Origin: Novosphingobium sp. Chol11
Lineage (GTDB): Bacteria > Pseudomonadota > Alphaproteobacteria > Sphingomonadales > Sphingomonadaceae
DNA: 57,495 nucleotides
Assembly (NCBI RefSeq): GCF_945870625.1
Contig: NZ_CAMBTS010000007.1
Coordinates: 1-57,495 of the forward strand
Direction: 5' to 3'
The stretch's first letter is position 1; each line of letters starts with the position of its first letter. Of this stretch, positions 8,638-16,867 are shown one piece after another. The notes beneath the pieces were generated by a model. That model searched no databases, was not told the origin of the DNA, and saw nothing but the letters and a program-made list of their open reading frames with translations. The position numbers were made by a program, and so were the translations under genes.

Positions 8638-9776
8638 ATGATGTTTCCCCCAGCCCGACGGCAAGTCAAACCCCGGCTCTGTGGCCCGGCGCGCTGGAAG
8701 AGGCACGCGAACTGATCGGGGTCGAGCTGCGCCGCACCGGCCAGCAGTGGAACACCGAAGCCTCACCCGATGCGGTGCGCCATTTTTGCTGGGGGCTTGG
8801 TGACGACAATCCGCTGTTTACCGATCCCGCCTATGGCGCAACCTCGCAGTGGGGCGGCGCACTCGCGCCCGGCTGCTTCCTCTACACGATCGACACCACC
8901 GTGGTCGCGCCCAAGCTGCGCGGGATCCAATGGCTCTATGGCGGCACCGACTTCGAATGGTACGAGCCGATCCGCCACCGCGACAGCTTCACGGTGAGCG
9001 CGAAATTACTTGATGCTGTGGAGAAGGCGGGCGGCAAGGCGGCCAAGTTCATCATCCAGACCGGCGAAACGCGCTACACCAATCAGCATGGCAAGCTGGT
9101 CTGCGTCGCCCATGGCCATACCGCGCGCACGGCCCGCTCCAAGGCGAGTGGCGGGCTGAGCTACGCCCCGCGCGAGACGCACAAGTATTCGCCCGAAGAG
9201 CTGGAAGCCATCGGCCATGCGATCGAGACCGAGGAACTGCGGGGGGCTGCCCCCCGCTTCTGGGAGGACGTCGAGGTCTGCAGCGAGATTCAGCCAATGC
9301 TCAAGGGCCCGCTCAACATCACCGACATGATCTGCTGGTATTCGGGCGGCGGGCACAGTTACCAATCGCACCGCCGGGCGCACATGCACCGTCGACGGCA
9401 TCCGGCTGACTCCTACGTCAATCCCGAAACCGGCGCAGCAGACAGCGCCGCACGCGGGCATGCCGAAGCCAAGATGGCGCGGGAAGTGGGCATGCCAGGC
9501 GGCTATGATGTCGGCCCGCAGCGCATTTCGTGGATGGGCCAGCACATGACGAACTGGATGGGCGATAACGGCTTCCTGCGCCGTCTCAGCGTCTCAGTAC
9601 GGCGGCCCAACATCTTCGGCGACGTTTCATGGTGCCGCGCTGAGATCGCCGACAAGCGCGTAGAGGACGGCGACCATGTCATCGATCTGGTGCTGCGCGT
9701 GGTGAACCAGCTGGGCGAAGTGACCGCCAAGGGCACCGCCACGGTGATCCTGCCGACGCATACGCCCAGCGCCTGA
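8634..9776 (+). CDS. MaoC-like acyl-CoA dehydratase (double hot-dog)
   Basis: This 380-residue protein has a MaoC/FAS1-type dehydratase domain in its first half (FCWGLGDDNPLFTDPAYG resembles the D-x-N-P catalytic motif, then GALAPGCFLYTIDTT) and a second hot-dog domain in the C-terminal half, rich in His and Trp (SYQSHRRAHMH, QRISWMGQHMTNWMGDNG). The likely reaction is hydration of an enoyl-CoA. It is last in the run GntR-ligase-TLP1-dehydratase-dehydratase; its ATG overlaps the previous stop and a hairpin terminator follows at 9839-9868. It may form a hetero-oligomer with the preceding dehydratase, as is known for paired MaoC proteins, but nothing in the sequence proves it. Confidence 0.82.
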   Translation: MNDVSPSPTASQTPALWPGALEEARELIGVELRRTGQQWNTEASPDAVRHFCWGLGDDNPLFTDPAYGATSQWGGALAPGCFLYTIDTTVVAPKLRGIQWLYGGTDFEWYEPIRHRDSFTVSAKLLDAVEKAGGKAAKFIIQTGETRYTNQHGKLVCVAHGHTARTARSKASGGLSYAPRETHKYSPEELEAIGHAIETEELRGAAPRFWEDVEVCSEIQPMLKGPLNITDMICWYSGGGHSYQSHRRAHMHRRRHPADSYVNPETGAADSAARGHAEAKMAREVGMPGGYDVGPQRISWMGQHMTNWMGDNGFLRRLSVSVRRPNIFGDVSWCRAEIADKRVEDGDHVIDLVLRVVNQLGEVTAKGTATVILPTHTPSA

Positions 9777-9801
9777 GCATTTTCTCCGCGCTGCAAAAAG
9801 G

Positions 9802-9868
9802 AGGGCCCCCGGCGCGAGCTGGGAGCCCTAATCATTTTGGCCGCCGGGCAGAGGAGTCCCCGGCGGCC
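9802..9868. terminator. Double hairpin terminator between convergent genes
   Basis: An imperfect hairpin (9802-9829, AGGGC...GCCCT) is followed by a strong one with a 10-bp stem, GGCCGCCGGG (9839-9848) against CCCGGCGGCC (9859-9868), then TTT. It lies between the dehydratase (+) and the TonB-dependent receptor (-) and can serve both strands. Confidence 0.8.
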
Positions 9869-9877
9869 TTTGGAAGA

Positions 9878-12367
9878 TCAGTTCTTGATGCTAAGCGTGA
9901 TGCCGTACGTCGCCGGCATCCCGGTGAAGCGCACCGTGGTATCCAGATAGTGCGCGGCGTTGGTCACGAAGTACTTGTTGAACACGTTCTTGCCCCAGGC
10001 GAGGATCTTGTAGCGCTTGTCGCCGAACTCGTAGCCGAGGCGCGCATCGACCGTGGCATAGGCCGGGATCACGAAGGGTTGGCCGATACCCGGCGCATTG
10101 CGATCATTTGCCAGTGTGCGGAACTGGATCGTGCGGCCATTGAGCGTGGAGACCGACGAGGACTGGCCGCGCAGGTCCGCACCGAAGATCAGCGAGCCGC
10201 TACCCACTTCGGCGCGATAATCAAGGTTAAGGCTGTAAGACCAGTTCGGCGTGAAGGGCAGTTCGCTGCCGGTGAAATCGCACGGCCCGGGCGCACCGGC
10301 GGCGGTGGTGCAGCTGTTGCCATAGGCAGTCGGGCCGACGAAGCGCGAGCCGTTCTTAGCGCGAACCTCGGAGTCCAGATAAGTCACTGATCCGCCTAGC
10401 GTAAGCCCGCGCGTCGGCCGCACGGTGAGTTCGGCCTCGGCGCCCAGCACCTTCGACTTGGGCACATTGATCAGCACGTCGAGGACGTCGAAGATCGGAT
10501 CGACGACTTTGCCGCGGATCTGCTTGTTGTTGTAATCATAGTAGAATGCCGCAGCGTTAAGCTGAATCATGCGGTCCGCGAGCGAGGCCTTGAAGCCAGC
10601 CTCGTAAGAGGTGACCGATTCCTGCGTGACTGGGAAATAGGCCTTGAAATCGGCCGAGGCGAGGGTCGGGAAGCTGCCTGCTTTATAGCCGCGCGAGACG
10701 TTGGCGAAGAAGAGTGTGTCAGAATTTAGCTTGTAGTCGAGACCCGCGCGCCACGAGACGTTGTCCTCTGCCAGCGTGTTCTTGAGCCGCTCGCCCGGCA
10801 CGCCCTTGGCATTGAGCACGTAGCAACCGTTCACCCCGATCGGTGTAAAAGGATTGCCCGAAAGCCCCCCGATGATGTTGAACAGCGTGGAGACGAGGCC
10901 GTCACCATTGCCCTTCGAGCACAGCTCGGCCTTGTTGCGAGAATTGGTATAGCGGCCGCCGAGCTTGAAGGTCAGCTTGTCGGTGAGCCCATACTCGGCG
11001 TTCGCGAAGAATGCGTAGTTGCGGATGCGCTGCAACACCTCGCTGCCGGTGGTGTTGATGAACAGCGTACCCGGTGCCGAGGACGAACCGTTGGCAAAGG
11101 TCAGGCCCTGGTCCTCGAAGGTCTTGCTGTTCTCATAGTTCGCGCCGATCACCCAACGCAGCGGGCCCTTGCCCGCACTGGCGAGGCGAAGTTCCTGGTT
11201 AAACGAGTGGATATTGGCAAGGCCGTCGCCGATATTGGCCACCGCCTGCGCGCTACCGTCCTTGTCACTGAAGAGGTTCTGGCGGAAATCGAGATATGAC
11301 GTAATCGAGGTGAGCGTTGCAACATCGCCGAGATCAATATCCGCACGCAGAGCGCCCTGGATGAACTTGCGGTTGCTGCGCGGGCTCAGATCGCCGGTTG
11401 TCTGAGGCAAAATCGAGAAATCGCCTTTCGCCGGATCTTTGAACACGACATAGTTGGACGTCGTGGTCCAGTCGGCCGAGCGCGGATCGGTTGTACCGAA
11501 TGGCGATGCCAGCGTCCCGGGTTGAACGGCAGCAGGATTTTGCGCACGCACGGCAATGAGTTGCGCAGCCTGGGGCTGGCTCTTGTCCTGCCAGGCGGTC
11601 AAGGTGGCACGCAGACGCACCGTCTCGGTCGGATTCGCGGTGAAAGTCAGGCGGCCAGCAATGTACTGCTGCTTGCCGTTGCGATCACCCGGACGGGTCA
11701 GACTGCGCTGCCAGCCATCGCTGTCCGCACCGGTGACCGCTAGCCGTACGCCAGCCTTCTCGCCCAGCGGCGCGCTGATAAAGGCGTTGCCGTTAATCGC
11801 ATTGAAGCGGCCATAGCTGATATCCGCGCCATACGAGAGTTCGTTGGTCGGCTTGGCCGCGATGTAGTTGATCGCGCCGCCGGTGGCGTTCTGGCCAAAC
11901 AGCGTGCCCTGCGGACCCTTGAGCGCTTCGACCCGCTCAAGGTCGAAGGCCGAGCGCAGGGTGAGCACAGGGAATGGCAGCGGGACTTCGTCAGTGTAGA
12001 CGCTGACAGAAGGATAAACGCCAAGGCTCTCTTCGTTGAAGCCGATGCCGCGCAGGGTGTAAATCGGGGTGCCCGCGCCGCTTTCCGCGAACTTCAGGCC
12101 AGGCACTGCAGCAGCAATATCCTGTACCGACGTGATGCGGCGTTCTGACAGAGCTTCGCTGCCGATGGCGGTGACCGAGAGGCCGACGTCGTTGAGGTTC
12201 TGCTCTCGCTTGTTGGCCGTAACGACAATCGCCTGCGAATCGTCTTCCTGCGGCGCAGCCTGCTCGACTGCCGGCTTTTCCTGCGCTTGTGCCGGAGAAA
12301 CCGCGGCTAGGCCCACTGCCATAGCTATCACACCGCTCCCATAAAATGCGCTCTTTGCCACCTTCAT
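9878..12367 (-). CDS. TonB-dependent outer-membrane receptor
   Basis: This 829-residue outer-membrane beta-barrel transporter is energised by TonB. It has a signal peptide (about residues 1-28, cut after AQA), a TonB-box-like IVVTANKREQ near residue 47, an N-terminal plug domain (about 55-165, with LKFAESGAGTPIYTLRGIGF), and a barrel ending in the aromatic-rich terminal strand (...YGITLSIKN). Such receptors in sphingomonads take up siderophores, glycans or hydrophobic compounds. Its place in the catabolic cluster, with two GntR operators in its promoter, suggests substrate uptake for this pathway rather than iron. The ATG is preceded by GGAGAGGGAG. It stands alone, convergent with the upstream operon. 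Confidence 0.94.
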   Translation of the reverse strand: MKVAKSAFYGSGVIAMAVGLAAVSPAQAQEKPAVEQAAPQEDDSQAIVVTANKREQNLNDVGLSVTAIGSEALSERRITSVQDIAAAVPGLKFAESGAGTPIYTLRGIGFNEESLGVYPSVSVYTDEVPLPFPVLTLRSAFDLERVEALKGPQGTLFGQNATGGAINYIAAKPTNELSYGADISYGRFNAINGNAFISAPLGEKAGVRLAVTGADSDGWQRSLTRPGDRNGKQQYIAGRLTFTANPTETVRLRATLTAWQDKSQPQAAQLIAVRAQNPAAVQPGTLASPFGTTDPRSADWTTTSNYVVFKDPAKGDFSILPQTTGDLSPRSNRKFIQGALRADIDLGDVATLTSITSYLDFRQNLFSDKDGSAQAVANIGDGLANIHSFNQELRLASAGKGPLRWVIGANYENSKTFEDQGLTFANGSSSAPGTLFINTTGSEVLQRIRNYAFFANAEYGLTDKLTFKLGGRYTNSRNKAELCSKGNGDGLVSTLFNIIGGLSGNPFTPIGVNGCYVLNAKGVPGERLKNTLAEDNVSWRAGLDYKLNSDTLFFANVSRGYKAGSFPTLASADFKAYFPVTQESVTSYEAGFKASLADRMIQLNAAAFYYDYNNKQIRGKVVDPIFDVLDVLINVPKSKVLGAEAELTVRPTRGLTLGGSVTYLDSEVRAKNGSRFVGPTAYGNSCTTAAGAPGPCDFTGSELPFTPNWSYSLNLDYRAEVGSGSLIFGADLRGQSSSVSTLNGRTIQFRTLANDRNAPGIGQPFVIPAYATVDARLGYEFGDKRYKILAWGKNVFNKYFVTNAAHYLDTTVRFTGMPATYGITLSIKN

Positions 12368-12429
12368 GCTCCCTCTCCCGTCCCTTCTGGGTTCCCGTTG
12401 GGGCCCTCTTTCACCAAAAAATCGGATTA

Positions 12430-12447
12430 GTCAATTGTAGGACCGTA
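12430..12447. promoter_or_regulatory. GntR/FadR-type operator, site 2a (TonB receptor promoter)
   Basis: The reverse complement is TACGGTCCTACAATTGAC, an exact match to the cluster consensus. It lies in the first copy of the 41-bp repeat, overlapping the predicted transcription start of the TonB receptor, so a bound repressor would block initiation. Confidence 0.75.
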
Positions 12448-12475
12448 GAATACACCAAAAAATCGGATTAGTCAA
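12447..12475 (-). promoter_or_regulatory. Predicted sigma70-type promoter created across the tandem repeat junction
   Basis: On the minus strand, TTGACT (12470-12475, in the distal copy) and TATTCT (12447-12452, in the proximal copy) are separated by exactly 17 bp (12453-12469). Neither copy alone has both boxes at this spacing: after the proximal copy the -10 position reads AAAGAG. It points at the TonB receptor. Promoter function is inferred from spacing and similarity only. Confidence 0.55.
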
Positions 12476-12488
12476 TTGTAGGACCGTA
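12471..12488. promoter_or_regulatory. GntR/FadR-type operator, site 2b (TonB receptor promoter)
   Basis: Identical to site 2a, 41 bp (about four helical turns) farther from the gene, in the second repeat copy. Its terminal TTGAC is part of the predicted -35 box. A spacing of four turns would suit cooperative binding of two dimers on one DNA face. Confidence 0.75.
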
Positions 12489-12541
12489 GAATACTGAGTG
12501 AAGCGGACATCGGGCTTACGCCAACGGCGCTTCCATCATTC

Positions 12542-12559
12542 TACGGTAGGACCATTGAC
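12542..12559. promoter_or_regulatory. GntR/FadR-type operator, site 3 (monooxygenase/sORF promoter)
   Basis: TACGGTAGGACCATTGAC matches 15 of 18 positions of the cluster consensus and has the symmetric GGTnnnACC core of FadR-type sites. It lies 68 bp before the small ORF at 12627 and 240 bp before the second Baeyer-Villiger monooxygenase. Its TTGACG (12555-12560) could be a -35 box for the + strand. Confidence 0.62.
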
Positions 12560-12626
12560 GTTTTAAACCTTTCAGGATAGCCAGAACCCATCGCGCCTCG
12601 AGGCGCGGAGCAGGAGGGGACCGTCC

Positions 12627-12803
12627 ATGGAGACGCCGGACAACATGCCAGTCGCCAGTGCGCAGGCAGCGTTTGCGCCGCAAGGACCTGTCCTGCCTGT
12701 CGCGGCCACCGGATCTTTCGCGCCTGCCAGCGCCGTTCCCGGCCACCAGACCCAACTGACCGGGCCAACCAGAGTGGTGGCCATGCACGGAGGCACAACA
12801 TGA
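12627..12803 (+). CDS. Small ORF (58 aa) translationally coupled to the monooxygenase
   Basis: An ATG at 12627 follows a strong ribosome-binding site (GGAGGGG, 12613-12619) at 7 bp and opens a 58-codon frame whose TGA (12801-12803) overlaps the ATG of the next gene (12800) as ATGA. The predicted peptide begins METPDNMPVASAQAAF and ends RVVAMHGGTT; it is rich in Ala, Pro, Gly and Thr, has no Cys, no clear membrane segment and no domain I recognise. The ribosome-binding site, the overlap and the position right after operator site 3 support real translation. It could be a small protein partner or a coupling leader for the monooxygenase. A larger open frame on the opposite strand here has no such signals. 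Confidence 0.5.
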   Translation: METPDNMPVASAQAAFAPQGPVLPVAATGSFAPASAVPGHQTQLTGPTRVVAMHGGTT

Positions 12804-14443
12804 CGCAGTCGCAGCCCGTTCGTCCCACCCAGGTTGACGCTGTCATCGTGGGGGCTGGTTTCTCAGGCCTTTACGCGCTCTATAAACTGCGTGCGCAGGG
12901 CTTCACCACGCGCGTGTTCGATGCGGCGACTGACGTCGGCGGCACGTGGTACTGGAACCGATATCCCGGCGCGCGCTGCGATTCCGAGAGCCACTACTAC
13001 TGCTATTCGTTCTCGGAAGAGATCCGCAAGGAATGGACCTGGAGCTGCCGCTATCCCGCGCAGCCCGAAATCCTCTCCTATCTGAACTTCGTCGCCGACA
13101 AGCTCGATCTGAGGAAGGATATCGAGTTCGGCACGCGCATTACGTCCGGAAAGTATGACGAGGGCAGCCATACTTGGCTGGTCGAGACCGACAAGGGGGA
13201 GACCGTGCAGGCGCGGTTCCTGATCACCGGAGTCGGCAACACCTCGACCCCGGCCAAGCCCACTTACCCGGGCCTCGAAAACTTTCAGGGTGAACTCTAT
13301 CATACCGCCCTCTGGCCGCATGAGGGTGTCAATTTTTCCGGCAAGCGGGTCAGCCTGATCGGCACCGGATCGAGCGGCATCCAGTGCACTCCGCTCATTG
13401 CAGAGCAAGCAGAGCACCTCACTGTGTTCCAGCGCACCGCGAGCTACAGCGTGCCTGCGCGCAATTTCGAACTCACTGATGAAATGCGGCGCAAGCAGTT
13501 GGAAACTTACGACGATTGGCGCGAGCTTGTACTCGCATCGCCGATCGGCATGTCGTTCCCCGTGCCCACAAAATCGGCGATGGAAGACACCCCCGAGCAG
13601 CGCAAGGCCGTGCTCGACAAGCTGTGGGAAGTCGGCGGCTTCCGCTTCATGTTCACCGGCTACAACGACGTGATCACCAACCCGGAGACGAATAACGTGT
13701 TCGTCGAGTACATCACCGCCAAGATCAAGGAGACGGTCAAGGATCCGGCAAAGGCGGATGTGCTGTGCCGGTTCAACCATCCGGCTGCGACCAAGCGGCC
13801 GCCGCTCGACACCAACTATTACGAGACCTTCAACCGCGACAACGTCAGCGTCGTCGACATTCGGAGCGACCCGGTGGCTGGTGCGACCGAGGATGGACTG
13901 ACGCTGACGAGCGGCGATCACTACAAGCTCGACGCGATCGTGTTTGCGACCGGCTTCGACACGGTGACCGGCACGCTGCTCAAGATGAATCTAACCGGCA
14001 AGGGCGGCCAGACGCTGGCGGACAAGTGGCAGGACGGGCCGCGCGCCTATCTGGGCCTGTGCCCGCAGGGCTTCCCCAACCTGTTCACTATCACCGGCCC
14101 CGGCACCCCGGGCACGCTGACCAACTTCCCCGGTTGCATCGAGCAGAACGTCGACTGGATCGCCGATGTGCTTCAGACGATGCGCAAAACTGGGGCGACC
14201 GAGTTCGAAGCGACCGCCGAGGCCGAGAGCAAGTGGGTGCAGGATATCATCGAGGCAGCGGACCAGACACTCTATCCGACGGTCGATTCCTGGTACATGA
14301 ACTCCAACCTGCCGGGTAAGCCGCGTGTCTTCACCGCCTATCTGAACGGCATGCCCTCATACACTGCGGTCTGCGCGGAAGTGGCGGCAGATGGCTACAA
14401 GGGCTTCGAAATCCGCAACCCGGCCATGGCTGACGCGAACTGA
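12800..14443 (+). CDS. Flavin-containing (Baeyer-Villiger type) monooxygenase, second paralogue
   Basis: This 547-residue FAD/NADPH monooxygenase lacks the long N-terminal extension of its paralogue at 827-2626. The FAD motif GAGFSG is at about residues 17-22, GTWYWNRYPGARCD follows, the fingerprint F-x-G-x3-H-T-x2-W-P (FQGELYHTALWP) is near 162-173, and the second Rossmann motif GTGSSG follows near 187. The length and the GARCD segment match cyclohexanone/cyclopentadecanone-monooxygenase-like enzymes. It starts at ATG 12800, with GGAGG 6 bp upstream, inside the stop of the small ORF. A perfect hairpin terminator ends the transcript. Two divergent paralogues in one regulon suggest two ketone-oxidation steps or two ketone sizes; that is inference. 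Confidence 0.93.
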   Translation: MTQSQPVRPTQVDAVIVGAGFSGLYALYKLRAQGFTTRVFDAATDVGGTWYWNRYPGARCDSESHYYCYSFSEEIRKEWTWSCRYPAQPEILSYLNFVADKLDLRKDIEFGTRITSGKYDEGSHTWLVETDKGETVQARFLITGVGNTSTPAKPTYPGLENFQGELYHTALWPHEGVNFSGKRVSLIGTGSSGIQCTPLIAEQAEHLTVFQRTASYSVPARNFELTDEMRRKQLETYDDWRELVLASPIGMSFPVPTKSAMEDTPEQRKAVLDKLWEVGGFRFMFTGYNDVITNPETNNVFVEYITAKIKETVKDPAKADVLCRFNHPAATKRPPLDTNYYETFNRDNVSVVDIRSDPVAGATEDGLTLTSGDHYKLDAIVFATGFDTVTGTLLKMNLTGKGGQTLADKWQDGPRAYLGLCPQGFPNLFTITGPGTPGTLTNFPGCIEQNVDWIADVLQTMRKTGATEFEATAEAESKWVQDIIEAADQTLYPTVDSWYMNSNLPGKPRVFTAYLNGMPSYTAVCAEVAADGYKGFEIRNPAMADAN

Positions 14444-14450
14444 TACATAA

Positions 14451-14481
14451 AAACTGGGTGGATCAGCGATCCACCCAGTTT
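14451..14481. terminator. Perfect bidirectional hairpin terminator
   Basis: AAACTGGGTGGATC (14451-14464) pairs perfectly over 14 bp with GATCCACCCAGTTT (14468-14481) around an AGC loop. The A-run and T-run at the outer ends make it suitable for both the monooxygenase (+) and the CoA-transferase (-) that converge here. Confidence 0.9.
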
Positions 14482-14524
14482 CCCCTCCCCATAGTCTTTG
14501 GCCCAGAACTATTGGCAGCCGGTG

Positions 14525-16867
14525 TCAGGATAGGACGCCGGCCGCATTCATTTTGGCGTAAGCCTCTTCCGAAAGGCCGAGCAGCCCCTGTAGCACCGCA
14601 ACGTTGTGCTCGCCGATCACTGGCCCGCGCGTGCCGGTTGCGATTTCGACACCGCTGACCGTCCAAGGCGAGCGGAACAGGATTTCTGCCCCAAGACCGG
14701 GAATTTCGACCAGATCCGCCATGGCGCGCGCCGCGATCTGCGGATCTTGCCATAGCCCGTCGATATCATTGACCGGCGAGGCGGGAATGCCGGCTGCGCG
14801 CAAGGCGGCGACAAGTTCGTCGCAGTCCTGACCAGCCGTCCAGCCAGCGAGTGCTGCATCGAGCGCGTCGCGTGCGGCAATGCGCCCGGCGGCATTGGCA
14901 TAGGTCTGGGCCCCTGCCCAACCCTCGCCGGCAGCGAGCGCGCCGAGAGCAGTCCAGTCCTTGTCATCGCGCACCGCAAGCGTCAGCCAGCGGTCGGCAC
15001 CGGCGGCGGGGTAGATCCCGTGCGGCGCCATCGCCGGGTGCCGATTGCCCATCGGCGTCGGCTGGTGCCCTGCGATCTGCGCCTGCAGAGCATAGGGCGT
15101 GAGCGTCGCAAACAGAGCCTCGGTCTGCGAGAGGTCGATGTAGCACCCCTCCCCGCTCGCCTCGCGCCGCTCCAGCGCGGCGAACAGCGCGACGAGCGCA
15201 TGGACCGCGGCATTGGGATCGCCGATCGCAAAGTTGAGCGCGCCCGTCGGCAGTTCACTAGGATAGCCGACCATGGATTCCAGGCCGACAAAGCTCGACA
15301 TCGTCGGCGCATACGTCCGCATGTCGGAGGCCGGGCCGAACTGGCCTGCGCCGGACATCGCGAGCATCACGAGGCCGGGATTATCGGAGCGCAGCGTATC
15401 ATAGCCGATGCCAGAACGCTCGACCGAGCCGGCGGACATGTTCTCCAGAACGATATCGCTGGTGGCGGCAAGCTGCTTGAGGACAGCGACACCTTCAGGC
15501 TGCTTGAGGTTGAGCGTGATGCCCAGCTTGCCCTTGTTGATCTGGTGGAACATCGGGGACATGTCCATCGTCTGCCCCTCGATGCGCTGGCCATCGCGGA
15601 TGATCACGCCGGACATGCGCGCGTTGTCGGGCCGGGCGCGGTGCTCGACCTTGATTACTTCGGCACCGAGCTGCGCGAGCATGCTGCCGACCTGCGGTGC
15701 AGACCAGACCCAGCCGAGATCAAGCACGCGTAAGCCCGCGAGCGGCTGCGTACCGCCTGCTGGGCGCGAAGGCGCGGCGCGGGAGAGCATCTGCGGGGCA
15801 AGATCAGCCCCTTGCGCATCACCGCGCGCTGCCGAGGCGCGGAACGGGAGGCCAGGGCCTATCAGGGTGTGGTTCTCGAACGTCCATTCGCGCAGGAAAT
15901 CGCGGTGGGCGAGTTGCGGGGTCGCGAGCACTTCGGCGAGATCGCGCAGGGGGGCGATGGTCAGCTTGAAGCGGTCGGCGATGGCCTCGATCTCGGCCTT
16001 GGTCTGCGTCGCAAGCCAGGGCATGACGAGGGCGTCAACTTCCTCGGGGTATTGCTGGCCCATCGCGCGCAGCTTTTGGTAGCGCGGCTCCTGCGACCAG
16101 GCCGGGCGGCCCATCGCCTCGACAAAGCGTTCCCACTCAGGCCGGGTGCGGCCGGAAAGGCAGACGGCACCATCGGCGCAAGGCAGGATCACGAAGGGAT
16201 AGGCCCCGCCCGAGTCCGCCGCGCGCCGGCCCTCCCGCCGCCAGGTCATGCCGTGGTGGATGTAGAACCGGCAATTGACCCCGACATAGTGCGCCAGCAC
16301 GTCTGCCAGCGCTATATCGACGATGCGCCCCGTGCCATCAAGCCCCGGCCCGGCACGGCGCGCCATGAGGCAGGCCGCGGCAAGGTGCGCGCCGGCCTGG
16401 CAATCGAGCACCCCGGGCGGGATAGAGAGCGGCGGCCGCCCCGGCTCACCCAATGCCCAGCTGACACTGGCAACTGCCTGCGCATCGAGCGGTACGGCGG
16501 GAACGGTGGCAAGCGGACCAGTCAGTCCGAACACGGTGGTGACGCCGAACACGGTCGCTGGCTGCCGCGCAGCCATATCCGCCAGTGTGGCTCCGGCAAG
16601 AGCTTCCAGCCGCGCGGGATCATCGGTGATGATGAGGTCGGCTCCAGCCAGGGCCGCAGCCATGGCTTCAGGCGAGACCTTGCGCTTGGCCTTGGCATAA
16701 TACGCAATTGCCAGCGCGAGCGGATCGGCATTCTCCTCGGGCGCAGGGCCCGCGAGGGTGAGCACCTCGGCTCCCATGTCGCCCAGCAACCAGCCGCAGT
16801 AGGCGCCGGCAATGCCGCTGCTGACTTCCAGCACCCACAACGGTGCGCCTCCCTGACCCGTGTTCAT
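14525..16867 (-). CDS. Tandem-fused CaiB/BaiF CoA-transferase (two domains)
   Basis: This 780-residue protein is about twice the normal class III CoA-transferase length and holds two family copies. The first (about residues 1-370) starts LWVLEVSSGIAGAYCGWLLG and carries an aspartate in GVLDCQAG; the second (about 385-780) starts LAGLRVLDLGWVWSAPQVGS, with GAEVIKVEH and an aspartate in FAIGDPNAAVHA. Class III enzymes work as interlocked dimers, so the fusion may fold as an intramolecular pseudo-dimer. The first copy is less like the family consensus and may be structural. ATG 16867 overlaps the stop of the upstream CoA-transferase (ATGA). Both genes are read from operator site 4. Confidence 0.88.
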   Translation of the reverse strand: MNTGQGGAPLWVLEVSSGIAGAYCGWLLGDMGAEVLTLAGPAPEENADPLALAIAYYAKAKRKVSPEAMAAALAGADLIITDDPARLEALAGATLADMAARQPATVFGVTTVFGLTGPLATVPAVPLDAQAVASVSWALGEPGRPPLSIPPGVLDCQAGAHLAAACLMARRAGPGLDGTGRIVDIALADVLAHYVGVNCRFYIHHGMTWRREGRRAADSGGAYPFVILPCADGAVCLSGRTRPEWERFVEAMGRPAWSQEPRYQKLRAMGQQYPEEVDALVMPWLATQTKAEIEAIADRFKLTIAPLRDLAEVLATPQLAHRDFLREWTFENHTLIGPGLPFRASAARGDAQGADLAPQMLSRAAPSRPAGGTQPLAGLRVLDLGWVWSAPQVGSMLAQLGAEVIKVEHRARPDNARMSGVIIRDGQRIEGQTMDMSPMFHQINKGKLGITLNLKQPEGVAVLKQLAATSDIVLENMSAGSVERSGIGYDTLRSDNPGLVMLAMSGAGQFGPASDMRTYAPTMSSFVGLESMVGYPSELPTGALNFAIGDPNAAVHALVALFAALERREASGEGCYIDLSQTEALFATLTPYALQAQIAGHQPTPMGNRHPAMAPHGIYPAAGADRWLTLAVRDDKDWTALGALAAGEGWAGAQTYANAAGRIAARDALDAALAGWTAGQDCDELVAALRAAGIPASPVNDIDGLWQDPQIAARAMADLVEIPGLGAEILFRSPWTVSGVEIATGTRGPVIGEHNVAVLQGLLGLSEEAYAKMNAAGVLS

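Larger units (their letters stand above)
12412..12493. repeat. 41-bp perfect tandem duplication carrying the operator
   Basis: Two identical 41-bp copies lie head to tail at 12412-12452 and 12453-12493 (each begins CACCAAAAAATCGG and ends GACCGTAGAATA). Each holds one GntR operator. They sit 45-126 bp before the TonB-dependent receptor start. Nothing else in the region is repeated. Confidence 0.95.

Noticed and set aside
12516..12788. Overlapping minus-strand frames before the second monooxygenase
   Set aside because: They run antisense to the small ORF and operator site 3, and lack a ribosome-binding site and any recognisable domain.
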